From positions 157,788,809 through 157,852,808 of the forward strand of contig OY998175.1 of the NCBI GenBank assembly GCA_963921935.1: DNA of 64,000 nt, given 5' to 3'. Origin of the DNA: Galeruca laticollis (Eukaryota > Arthropoda > Insecta > Coleoptera > Chrysomelidae). The notes beneath the pieces are model-generated. The model was not told the DNA's origin, did no database searches, and was given only the letters and a program-made list of their open reading frames with translations. The position numbers and the translations under genes are program-made. Numbering within the stretch: position 1 is the first letter of the stretch; each line of letters opens with the position of its first letter. Positions 55,691 through 64,000 of this stretch are shown one piece after another.

Positions 55691-55905
55691 TTTTTATATA
55701 TAGGTTAAAAATATAGATGTTCCAGGGAGAAATGTGAGTACAGCCAATGCCCAGGATGATATGTTCGCTAAGAACGGTGCCATGGGCGTCGGTGGAGAAG
55801 AGGGTGGGTCTTTTAGCTGGTAGGCGCCCGGGCAACCGGGTGAATCCAGCACACCTGGAACCTCTTCCCAGGCGTCTTTCGAAGATTTTCCCACCCGCAA
55901 AAAAA
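55691..55905 (+). other. GC-rich block of unknown origin, possible second exon-like piece
   Basis: Preceded by 'tttttatatatag'. The plus strand reads 'VKNIDVPGRNVSTANAQDD' and 'GAMGVGGEEGGSFSW' to a stop. The middle ('gcgcccgggcaaccgggtg') is strikingly GC-rich and resembles the end of an insect retroposon, but I cannot place it. PLE sequence resumes at 55907. Confidence 0.4.
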
Positions 55906-56595
55906 AGGTACCTTAATTTTAACTCACATCATCCAGTCAATAAAAAAAATATGTTGTTATTGGACTGGCTGAGCGTGCAATTCAGCTGTCAGACCCGGAA
56001 TAAAGAAGTACTGCTATCACCAAAACCAATGAAGCATTAAACCTTAACAGCTGCCCTTGAGAAATTGTTAACAAATTATTTGAAAACCGTATAAATAAAT
56101 TCTATAATTGAGCGGAAAATATAGAACAAAACAATAATAGTAATATAAAATATATTTCCATGCCATTCATAAACGGATTATCGCAACAAATACTGGGGCT
56201 CATTAGTAAACACATTATTACCGTATGCCATAATGCAAATCAAACGCTGTCCAATAATTTTCCAAAATTAAAATCAAAAATTGAATAGATGAGGCTCTTA
56301 CTTGATGAAGATCTATACTGAACGATGTACTATGTTAGTGAAACGCGTGAACCAGTTTAAATTGAACATTAGTTCAAAAAATGAAGTTTTAAACGAATTA
56401 AATTGTTTTATTTTATCGTTAAAATCAAAAACGTCGAAAAATAAAAAAAGTAATATAATTTATCAAATTTCGTATAATGACACTGCAATGGTGTTTACAC
56501 TGGACAAACAAGCCAGTTTTGTAAGACCGGATAAATGGGCATAAATACAACAGCTCCAACTTGCCACGAAAACTCAAAAAAACATACATCATCAC
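55906..56595 (+). pseudogene. PLE RT end, linker and GIY-YIG fragment
   Basis: 'KKRYLNFNSHHPVNKKN' at 55907 is the RT-end block (compare 1.05 kb). It is followed by 'MPFINGLSQQILGLISKH' (linker, about 56160), 'NQTLSNNFPKLKSKIE' and, after frameshifts, 'NIIYQISYNDTAMVFTL' and 'QQLQLATKTQKN', a damaged GIY-YIG domain. Orientation is opposite to the PLE piece at 52.95-53.45 kb, so the block contains two facing PLE copies. Confidence 0.75.
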
Positions 56596-56599
56596 GTAG

Positions 56600-57138
56600 C
56601 GCTACAACCCTGGGTGGGTCTTGGCTGACTGTACAACTTTTTTCCAATTTGTTCGGTCTTCCATCAACCTAGGGTCAAATGGAATGTTCATTTTCCGGAG
56701 ATCTGCTTGGATGTTATCTCTCCATCGCATTCTGGGACGTCCGAGTGATCTTTTGCCTGTGGGAATCTCCTCCCATACCAGTTTTACAAGTCTTTCGTTA
56801 TTCAGTCTGTGCAGGTGGCCTGCCCATCTTAGTCGCTGTGATTTAATTTCTTGGACAATATCGGCATCGTTGTAGAGTGCTTTTAATTCGATATTGGTTC
56901 TGATCTTATACTGGTTTGTGGTGATGTCATAGTGAGGTCCGAAAATTTTTCTAAGTATTTTTCGTTCAAAGCGTCTGAGCTTTTCTTCGTTTGCTTTGGT
57001 CATGGTCCACGTTTCGCATTCGTATGTTATTACAGGTCTGACGATGGATTTATAGATTTTGATCTTTGAACTTCTTGTGAGATTTTTTGATTTTATGAGC
57101 TTATTCAGTGCAAATAGACAGCGGTTTACAGATTGGAT
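56600..57138 (-). pseudogene. RTE-type LINE C-terminal fragment
   Basis: An open minus frame reads 'VNRCLFALNKLIKSKNLT', 'KSIVRPVITYECETWTM', 'KLRRFERKILRKIFGP', 'SQRLRWAGHLHRLNNERL' and 'GKRSLGRPRMRWRDNIQAD', ending 'TNWKKVVQSAKTHPGL' and a stop at 56602. This is the well-known C-terminal domain of RTE-like ORF2 proteins, uninterrupted here and so relatively young. It is 5'-truncated inside the PLE tail at about 57138, and the first ~55 residues of the long frame (to 57300) are PLE sequence. Confidence 0.85.
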
Positions 57139-57350
57139 TAACAATAAAAAAGATTTAAACAACCCCAGTAAAATATATCTATCAGTACTGTAAATAATTT
57201 TAATGTGTATGAGCTTTGCGGATTGTTTTATTGTAAATATTGTTTTTCGTAAGAGAGATAAGAGTATTTTATGTTTCTGACGAAGTTCTTGACTGGACAT
57301 TTTAATCTATATTATCAATTATTCTACGTTTGGGGTAAGTAAAAAAGATT
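57139..57350 (-). repeat. Inverted copy of the PLE 3' region at 53.0-53.2 kb
   Basis: Reverse complement of about 53015-53215 ('gaagttcttgacttgacat' versus 'gaagttcttgactggacat'; 'ttctacgtttggggtaagta' in both). The copies lie 4 kb apart in opposite orientation, as in facing PLE terminal repeats. Confidence 0.75.
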
Positions 57351-57386
57351 TTTTGTTGTATTGTATCTCTTAGTGAGAAAATCATT

Positions 57387-57389
<3 letters not shown>

Positions 57390-57431
<42 letters not shown>
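57390..57431. repeat. (TA)n microsatellite
   Basis: TA run closing the PLE-rich block that starts at the TA run at 52793. Confidence 0.95.
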
Positions 57432-57435
<4 letters not shown>

Positions 57436-57439
57436 GAAT

Positions 57440-58790
57440 CCTAGCCTTAATTGTCAATTAGTGAGTTTTAAGAGCATTAAGATGTAAGTAAGAAGGCGAC
57501 CGTGGCAAAGTTGCATAAATTCTCATCCGCTGATTATTTTTATTGGTTTATCTAAAGCGCGAGAACATGAGTGTTCACTGAACGGTCATGTAGGGCCTGA
57601 TTGCGACTGTTGATGCTGAGCTACTCTCTGAAGCTGCCCGATCATCAAAACAGTCCCGGCACCGGGAGCTCACTGGTTACTCTACTTTCGAATCTAATTT
57701 CCTCACAACTCACTTTTTGAATTACGGATTCCAAAAAACAAATTCAATTGTTTTATTTCTTGTAATAATTTTTTACAAAATCTACATAGCTCCACAAAAA
57801 AATTGTTTTGTATTCGATAATTTTTATAGTACAAATATCAGTATAAATAACGGAAGTTTTCACATGGAAAGAGAGAAACAAATGAAGATACAGCCTCAAA
57901 CCCTACCTATTAATAATAGCGGGTTAATAATCGGAGCTCCCAAATTGTTCTTTCAATAAATTTGTTCATCGCTGCAAGAAATCTAGCGTTGATTTTGATG
58001 CTAGGTTTGAGATAAGGAACAGGGTCTAGCGATTATCTCGTTAATATGTAGCTACTATCCTAATAGTCGCAAACTTAGAGAATTGTTTTACAGACTGGAC
58101 CTATTATTCTAGCTAAGCGATCTCACTTATGACTTGAACTTCCATAAAATATTCGACCACTTGAAACGCGACTCGCTGCTAACTATGAGAATTGTATACG
58201 TTAATATTCTCCGTATCTGATTCAATTTACCTAAGATGCTACTAAATAAAGTATATTCAACTAACTTAGTCCGTCTCTGTTTCACAGTAAACACCTTCGG
58301 TTGATCAATGCGTGGGTAAACCAGGTCTTGCTACTGGATTTCTTCTTGCTTCTTACTGCAGGCCTTGAAGAAGGGTTGTAGATAACGACTAATTAAGCTA
58401 TTGCGTTCTTTGGACACAGTTTTATATGGTTTGTCCCATGGGTAAAAGTAAATTTATGAAAATTATCGTCGATTAAATGGATTAATATTTTTTTCTCTTT
58501 AGTAGATTATTTAGATTGGAACTTCATAATAAACTGTGGGTAGAAACAAAAATTGTTTGATAACAGTGCTAAAGAAACGAATTAAAAACTTGGTTTGAGA
58601 TACTTTCATGTAATAAGTTACTAAAACAAACTTCACGTTTTTCTTTTCATTTTAATAGTTTCTTCTTCCATTGGAAAATACTTTCAAGTGACTTCTCTAC
58701 CATCATGAAAACCAGATAGTATATTTGAAGAGCTAGTAAGTAAATGTTTCAAAGCATTGAATGCTACAAACATGATCGGTTGGTGTGTCA
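57440..58790. other. Stretch without assignable genes
   Basis: 57480-57720 is less AT-rich and may be an old repeat. The frame 57717-57959 has no recognised motif. Nothing else was seen. Confidence 0.35.
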
Positions 58791-58794
58791 AGGA

Positions 58795-59305
58795 GACATG
58801 TGTTTCTAGTGACTTTCGACCACAGTGAAGATATAAATAAGATTCATGGTATTAAGCATATATTAGAATGTAAGGTTGAAATTCAACCATTTAAAACTTC
58901 CATGCTGACGGCTTAATGCAAAAAATCTCAAGCAAATGGGCACACCCAAAGATACTGCACCAAAAAGAGAGATGTGTCAAATTCACAGGAAAGCTTCATA
59001 CTCAGGACTGAACTAATCCAAAAAATGTCAAACCAAAATGCGTTTAGTGCGGAGAAGAGCATCCAGCTAACTATCGTTGCTGTAAAGTGGCTATGGAACT
59101 ACACAAAATTAGATACTAAGCCTTAAATAAAAATAAATCGGGTGAAAAACAAGCTTCTCTAACCAAACTAGTTAATGAAAATCTATCATTTGCCAATGCA
59201 GTAACTAATGAAAGGAAAGCTGACAAAAAAAGCAACAAACTAGTAATATTGAACAAAATTTACGACTCATTAGCAAATCTAGGAAACCAAGTCAAGACTA
59301 ATTTA
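58795..59305 (+). pseudogene. Jockey-type LINE ORF1 (gag-like) remnant with Cys knuckles
   Basis: 'IYKIHGIKHILECKVEIQ' precedes the knuckle region 'CKKSQANGHTQRYCTKK' and, in the next frame, 'KPKCV' and 'CGEEHPANYRCCKVA', followed by 'ELHKIRY'. This is the two- or three-knuckle end of jockey ORF1 proteins, which bind element RNA. Stops and frame changes occur throughout. Confidence 0.72.
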
Positions 59306-59324
59306 CAAATTGAATTCTGTCCTG

Positions 59325-59470
59325 TCAAAAACATATACAGACATTATTAAATCGTACTTAACTGACCGATTTTTCAGGATTAGGCTGATCATAAAGAGAT
59401 AAGAGCTGGCGTCCCCCAGAGTAGTGTTTTGGGTCCGGTCCTATTTAGGTATTCTCTGTACATGTGATTT
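59325..59470 (+). pseudogene. Jockey-type LINE RT fragment
   Basis: 'IIKSYLTDRFFRIR' and, one frame on, 'EIRAGVPQSSVLGPVLF' and 'YSLYM' match the RT block just before the catalytic YADD. The 5' part of ORF2 is missing, so ORF1 and this block were brought together by deletion in one copy. Confidence 0.72.
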
Positions 59471-60230
59471 ACTAGAACTTTATAACTACTGTATGTACTA
59501 CAATATGCGATAAATTCCAAAAACTTGGTTAAGAAATATAATATAAAAAACTTAAAAAATTTTGAAACCCCGGTGGAGTTAAATTTGAAACTAGAACATA
59601 CAGACCATTTAAAAAAATGATTTGAAAATCGCAATTTGATTGACGCCTAACTTTATATTGCAAATGGTACCAGATCAGATATATCTTACGCAGTGAATTA
59701 CTCGAGCGTTTTCAAAACTGCTTTGATTCAATACACTTTGAATATGCTTTAAGAGTATTAGAATATCTGCATTGGACACGTTCATATGAACTTATTTTTC
59801 TACTTCCGTTACTAAAACCGCGTTTTGAACACTGGTTTGTCATGCACAAAACGACTCTTTAAACACTAGTGTTTAAAATGCGAAAAGTCACATCTCGTTT
59901 ATCTTTTGTTTTTTATCGTCAAATTAAATGTATCTTTTGTATGGTATATTTCATGTTACTTGATCATTTTTTGTTCTGTGTCATTTGATTTGTCAGTCAG
60001 CCGTCAGCTATCGTCCGTCATGTTATGAATATAATTAAAATATAATGTAATTTTTACTTTCCTGTGGGCGAAGAAAAAGTATAGTAAACACCTCGTGTTG
60101 AAAACGTTTTTAGTTACTCGTTTCACAAGGCACTCGTTCCGCTTCGCTCCACTCGTGCCTATTGAAACTCGTTAAAAGTAACCTTTTTGGCACTTGGTAC
60201 TTAATATACTATTTTGATTTACATTTTACT
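59471..60230. other. Stretch without assignable genes
   Basis: Contains a small palindrome 'aaacactagtgttt' (59862-59875) and 'actcgttccgcttcgctccactcg' near 60127 (shown as two overlapping repeats of 'ctcg/cgct' type), common in short foldback repeats. No protein was recognised. Confidence 0.35.
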
Positions 60231-60234
60231 GACT

Positions 60235-60655
60235 TCTGTTACACACGTTTGTAGATGCAGGCTGGGCATCATATATTGTTGACAGAAAATCAACTTCGGG
60301 AATTTAAGCTCGGATATTTAATAATGCCATTTTCTGGGAAACACAAAAACAGAAACTAGTCACGCTGAATATTAAGTACGCTTTAGCTGACTGTGTGGAA
60401 GAGTATTACCATTTAGAGGCATTATTAGTGAGTTGGGTTTTAAAACACCAAATTCTATAAAAATATATGAAGACAAAATACTGTTAAAATTCTCTAAACA
60501 CATCGATGTTAGTTATCATTTTGTCAGGGTCATGAGAAAAATAATATAATTGATGTTCAAAAAGTTAATTCTGATTACTAAATAGCAGACATATTAACAA
60601 AAGCATTGGGTAAAATTAAATTCCAAAAATTCAGATATATGTATTCTTGAGTTAA
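60235..60655 (+). pseudogene. Ty1/Copia pol remnant: RNase H C-terminal part
   Basis: 'VDAGWASYIVDRKSTSG' at 60250 matches the conserved 'D.DWAGD..DRKSTSG' block. It is followed by 'IFNNAIFWETQKQKLVTL', 'YALADCVEEYYHLEALL', 'KIYEDKILLKF', 'SKHIDVSYHFVRV' and 'IADILTKALGKIKFQKF', the standard end of Copia pol. Frames shift at least three times and no LTR was found. It is the only Copia trace in the window. Confidence 0.8.
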
Positions 60656-60674
60656 CTTACTTACTTTTCCGTCA

Positions 60675-62015
60675 ACCACATCTACGGTGCGAGAAAATTT
60701 ATTGGTTTACCCCAAAAACTGTTGGAATCAAAAAAATAGTTATTTATGCACAAGTGCAAAAAGTGGGTGTTTTTCGCACGCGACGTGAAATTGTCCAACG
60801 AGGCCTTTAAGCCAAGTTGGACAACACGTCGAGTGCAAAAAACACGTTTTGTACGAGTTGCATACAATATTTTCTCTACATTCATGCAAAAACTGGAAAA
60901 TTAGAACCATGTCAGAGCTCAGAATGTATTTTAACCGTTCTTCTTTTTTTGTATCTTTATGGCCTCCACCTTGTCAATCATAGCTGGTTTTCGCTTTGAC
61001 CATTTAAATTGTAAATAATCAAAGATTTTTGCAATAATTGTAACTCGTTGAGACTAAGTAGTAAGATATACATATATTATTGCTGTATTAGAGCAGGATC
61101 AGACACTTGCTCTGGATTTTTATTTTATTTAAATGTTTATGTTTGTCATAAATCATCACAAAACTGACCAGGATGACACATGAGTGCAACAAAGGTTTTG
61201 TTGCACTAGTGCAAAACAGAACCACTTTTTCCAATAAATGCGTTTCACAAAAGTGTTGTTTTTTGAATGAATGTTGAAAAAATTTATTTATTTTTAGGTT
61301 TTCCAGTGAGAAAACCAAAAAAAAGATTTTTAGAAAAAAATCCTGTCGGTCACTTTTTGTAACATGTTTCGTTAGCAATTTTATAATTGGGTATTGTTTA
61401 CTGCATCTCACAAATAAAGCTATTGATTATTAGCTCACCAGAGCCAGTAGAACGGTAACTATCATACTTGAAGTACCAAATTTTTGTTAACTTTGGGTTT
61501 AGCTTTTTCAGCATGATACAGCCTCCTGAGTGTATACAAGTGACCAATTTTATGATTGTGTATTCTTCAGGGCGTTTCACAGATGAACCATATTGATTTT
61601 CAGCTCACTAGAGCCAGGACAACAGGTGCAATGGTATTTGAAGTACCACATTTTTGGTAATTTGAATAGAAATTTCGGGTTTTTAGCACGATACAGCCTC
61701 CGGAGTGTATACAAGTGACCAATTTTATGATAAGATATTGTTCAGGTTGTCTCACATATGAATCCTATTGATTTTCAGCTCACCAGTGTCAGTACAACGG
61801 GTCCTATAAATCCAGATATACTACATTGTGGGTCATTTTAGCACGATACAGTCTCAAGAGTGAATACAAGTGATCAATTTTATGATTGGATAATGTTCAG
61901 GGCAGCTCACAAATAAATACTATTGATTTTCATCTCACTAGTCAGTACGACGGGTCCTATAAATCCAGATATACTACTTGTTTGCTCATTTTTGGAGAAA
62001 TTTCGGTTAGCACGG
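60675..62015 (-). repeat. R174 repeat family, copy 5, reversed and interrupted
   Basis: The tail mark 'gcgagaaaatttattggttt' is at 60687-60706. Units lie at about 61420-62015, with 'cagcctcctgag' (61519), 'cagcctccggag' (61689) and 'cagtctcaagag' (61849). Between tail and units lies about 700 bp of other sequence, including two short foldbacks, so the copy has been invaded or rearranged. Confidence 0.75.
60768..60843. repeat. Short foldback element
   Basis: 'gtgtttttcgca', 'cgacgtg' and 'ttgtccaac' on the left pair with 'gttggacaa', 'cacgtcg' and 'tgcaaaaaacac' on the right, loop 'gaggcctttaagccaa'. It looks like a small non-autonomous element. Confidence 0.65.
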
Positions 62016-62159
62016 CTGTATAAGTGCGAAAAGGTAGTATTTCCACCACCATGTGAAATTTACGTACTCTAGACACACTTTCGAGTGCATAAAACTTTAC
62101 GGACTAGTGCGTAAAGAGAAAGTTCCAATTTGTATGTAGTTATATTTTTCAAGCACACA

Positions 62160-62996
62160 AACCATACACCACATGGTCGATTTTTCAATGTTTGAGACTA
62201 CTTTAAAAATCAAAGACAATATTGATGTTTCAAAATTCTATTAATTAGTTGCTCTTATTAAAAATAAAAGCAAAGGGCACACAGTTAATAAATCTAAAAT
62301 ATTGGAAAATGATCACTTGGTAACATTTCTTGAGATGGCTCCTGATTCGATATTTCTAATGATTAAAGAAGGTAACTATATTTCAATTATAAACAGTTTC
62401 CAACAACTTTCATATAAAAAAAATGCTACTTTATCTTCAGAGAAATGTTGGGACCGAAAGGGTTCTTACTTTTTTAAATCCAGCAAATTCAAAAATAGAT
62501 TATTTGTTTTCCTATGGTGGATACTTCCAGATTGTTTTCGAAATATGCAAATAATAAATACACAAAACAACCAGTGAGCATAAACACATTTGGCAAAATG
62601 CTATCTAGTATACCAAATTACCTTAATTTACCTGATCCAGCAATGGATATAGGACATTGTTTAAGAAGGTCATCGGCAACCATGTTAGCGAAGTCTGGAG
62701 GAGACCTCCTAACCGTAAATGAACTTGGAGGCTTAGAGTCATCTACAGTTGCAGAGGGCTACGTAGACTATAGATTAAGTAAAAGAAATAATATTTCTAA
62801 TTTAATATTAATGGATGATGATAATTTCCCTTGTACATCCCAAAATAATCATAATAGGATTTTACTGGAAGATAGCACCCTTTGTACTACACCCATGCTC
62901 ACTACCGGCAATTCTTCATCCCATGGAATAGCTAACATTAGCAATACTACTGTAGTTTCTAAATCTACCGACAACTCTTTAGAGCAAGTTAAATGA
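62160..62996 (+). pseudogene. Crypton-type tyrosine recombinase, near-complete C-terminal half
   Basis: Frame 1 (to 62577): 'ILENDHLVTFLEMAPDS', the start of the catalytic domain. After a deletion of the first-Arg region and a frameshift near 62500, frame 2 reads 'QPVSINTFGKMLSSIPNYL', 'DIGHCLRRSSATMLAKSG' (His-x-x-Arg box) and 'GGLESSTVAEGYVDYRLS' (region of the catalytic Tyr), then a Ser/Asn-rich tail to the stop at 62996. Cryptons move as circles cut by this enzyme. The usual first arginine cannot be placed, so the copy is probably inactive. A domesticated gene is possible but less likely given the frameshift. Confidence 0.72.
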
Positions 62997-64000
62997 TTAA
63001 AATTTAATAACTGCAGAAATTGCACTTTTAATATTATTACTGGTAATAATTGAATTTGTCTGTTGTTTTGTTAATTTGGTCTAATTTTGATTAAAATGTT
63101 CAAAATATTAATCAATATATAATATATTTTATTTTATCTTTGAAATCGTTTATTTTTATTACTGTGTTATATTTTTTAAATAAAGATATTTTTATTTTTG
63201 TTTGTAAAAAAAGCAAATTAAGCAGGTGTATTGAAATATGATTATTTGATTTTTATAGTATGTAGTAGTTTCTAAAGGCTCTTATTTATTTACTATATTA
63301 GACCCTTAAGGAAGTTTGTGTTGTAAACTGTCAGAAAGACGGAATGTCATCCATACGTCAACTCATTTGAAATAAATACATAAACATATAAAAGAAGTGT
63401 TCAATCCACAATTTTATTAACAGATATTTATCCAGAAAATATACGCCTACTTCAATTTATATTGTAGAAATTCAAAGTAACAATAGCAAAAAACATTGAT
63501 AATAAATAAAACATAAGTTTCATTGATCCATTTCAGCTAAGTTCTTTACGGTAGACTAAAGTTTGAATGAATACTATAGGTTTTGCAACATAAAAATTGA
63601 TGCACTTCATAGATCGCTTATGAGGTCACATTTGAACCACGTTGCCATTCTTTGAAAGTAGTATGAAGATTGAGGAGGTGCAAAACAATGAGGTTATATT
63701 TATATTTGTTCATCAATTTTTATGATTTATGACCCTCAGCTGCTTCATCTTACTACAAATTGGATGAAATACAACTACAGATACTCAGAAAGTCACACTG
63801 TATATAAAATCGAAAAAATCCATTAGATGGAGTCACAATATAAAAAAAACTTGATAACAATAGCCTTCGGTACCCAACCCACTTGACCATTTGACACCAG
63901 ACTCCTGAATTCATTTCTAATAGATACGTTACATAATAAGATGGTACGTAGGTACTTTGAATCGAAATGAAGATACAATTCACTTGTCATATGAATAATG
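62997..64000. other. AT-rich stretch, nothing recognisable
   Basis: No coding or repeat signal was seen. The minus-strand frame 63753-63983 has no recognised motif. Confidence 0.35.

Overview
The window looks like a gene-poor, AT-rich block of an arthropod genome, probably an insect. The evidence is the mixture of transposable-element families (Penelope-like, I, RTE and jockey-type LINEs, a Mag-like Ty3/Gypsy element, Copia, pogo/Tigger, a Tc1/mariner relative, a Crypton-type recombinase), long (TA)n runs and many frame breaks. I found no convincing intact host protein gene, no rRNA or tRNA gene and no CRISPR array. The order assignment within insects is not supported by anything I can see here.

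Layout. 0.3-1.2 kb: Penelope-like element (PLE) remnant on the minus strand. 2.0-3.9 kb: pogo/Tigger transposase pseudogene, broken by a hairpin-bearing insertion and a 191-bp tandem duplication. 6.6-11.5 kb: long 5'-truncated I-like LINE on the minus strand, broken by a ~1.4 kb element carrying a very large inverted repeat. 11.5-12.3 kb: remnants of another LINE and of a DDE transposase. 12.95-16.85 kb: Ty3/Gypsy (Mag-like) element with 160-bp LTRs and a 5-bp target duplication. 17.4-18.6 kb: array of a ~174-bp repeat that recurs at four more places (3.9, 46.8, 52.4 and 61.4 kb). 19.5-20.7 kb: pseudogene of an unnamed insect TE-associated protein family. 20.7-25.0 kb: an RTE-like LINE inserted into the RNase H domain of an R1/LOA-like LINE. 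25-31 kb: mostly AT-rich sequence with no assignable content. 31.1-32.4 kb: PLE 3' half with GIY-YIG domain. 32.4-43.9 kb: a large non-coding repeat family present in two partial copies. 44.0-44.4 kb: PLE terminal region. 46.3-52.4 kb: nested block in which a mariner-like transposon and an inverted PLE sit beside or inside an I-like LINE. 52.8-57.4 kb: PLE pieces in opposite orientations between two (TA)n tracts, with a coding-like block and an RTE LINE end between them. 58.8-59.5 kb: jockey-type gag and RT remnants. 60.2-60.7 kb: Copia RNase H remnant. 62.2-63.0 kb: Crypton-type tyrosine recombinase.

The most interesting signal is a set of hammerhead-ribozyme-like cores in the terminal regions of Penelope-like elements: three clear candidates on the minus strand near 17.8, 44.1 and 49.7 kb, one on the plus strand at 32.36 kb, and a decayed one at 46.36 kb. 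Two complete short PLE-derived inserts and one large inverted PLE are bounded by 12-13 bp direct repeats. The large one interrupts a LINE reading frame that reads through when the insert is left out. Together these give a readable history of nested insertions.

All boundaries marked 'about' were read by eye. Family assignments come from motif recognition, not database searches.
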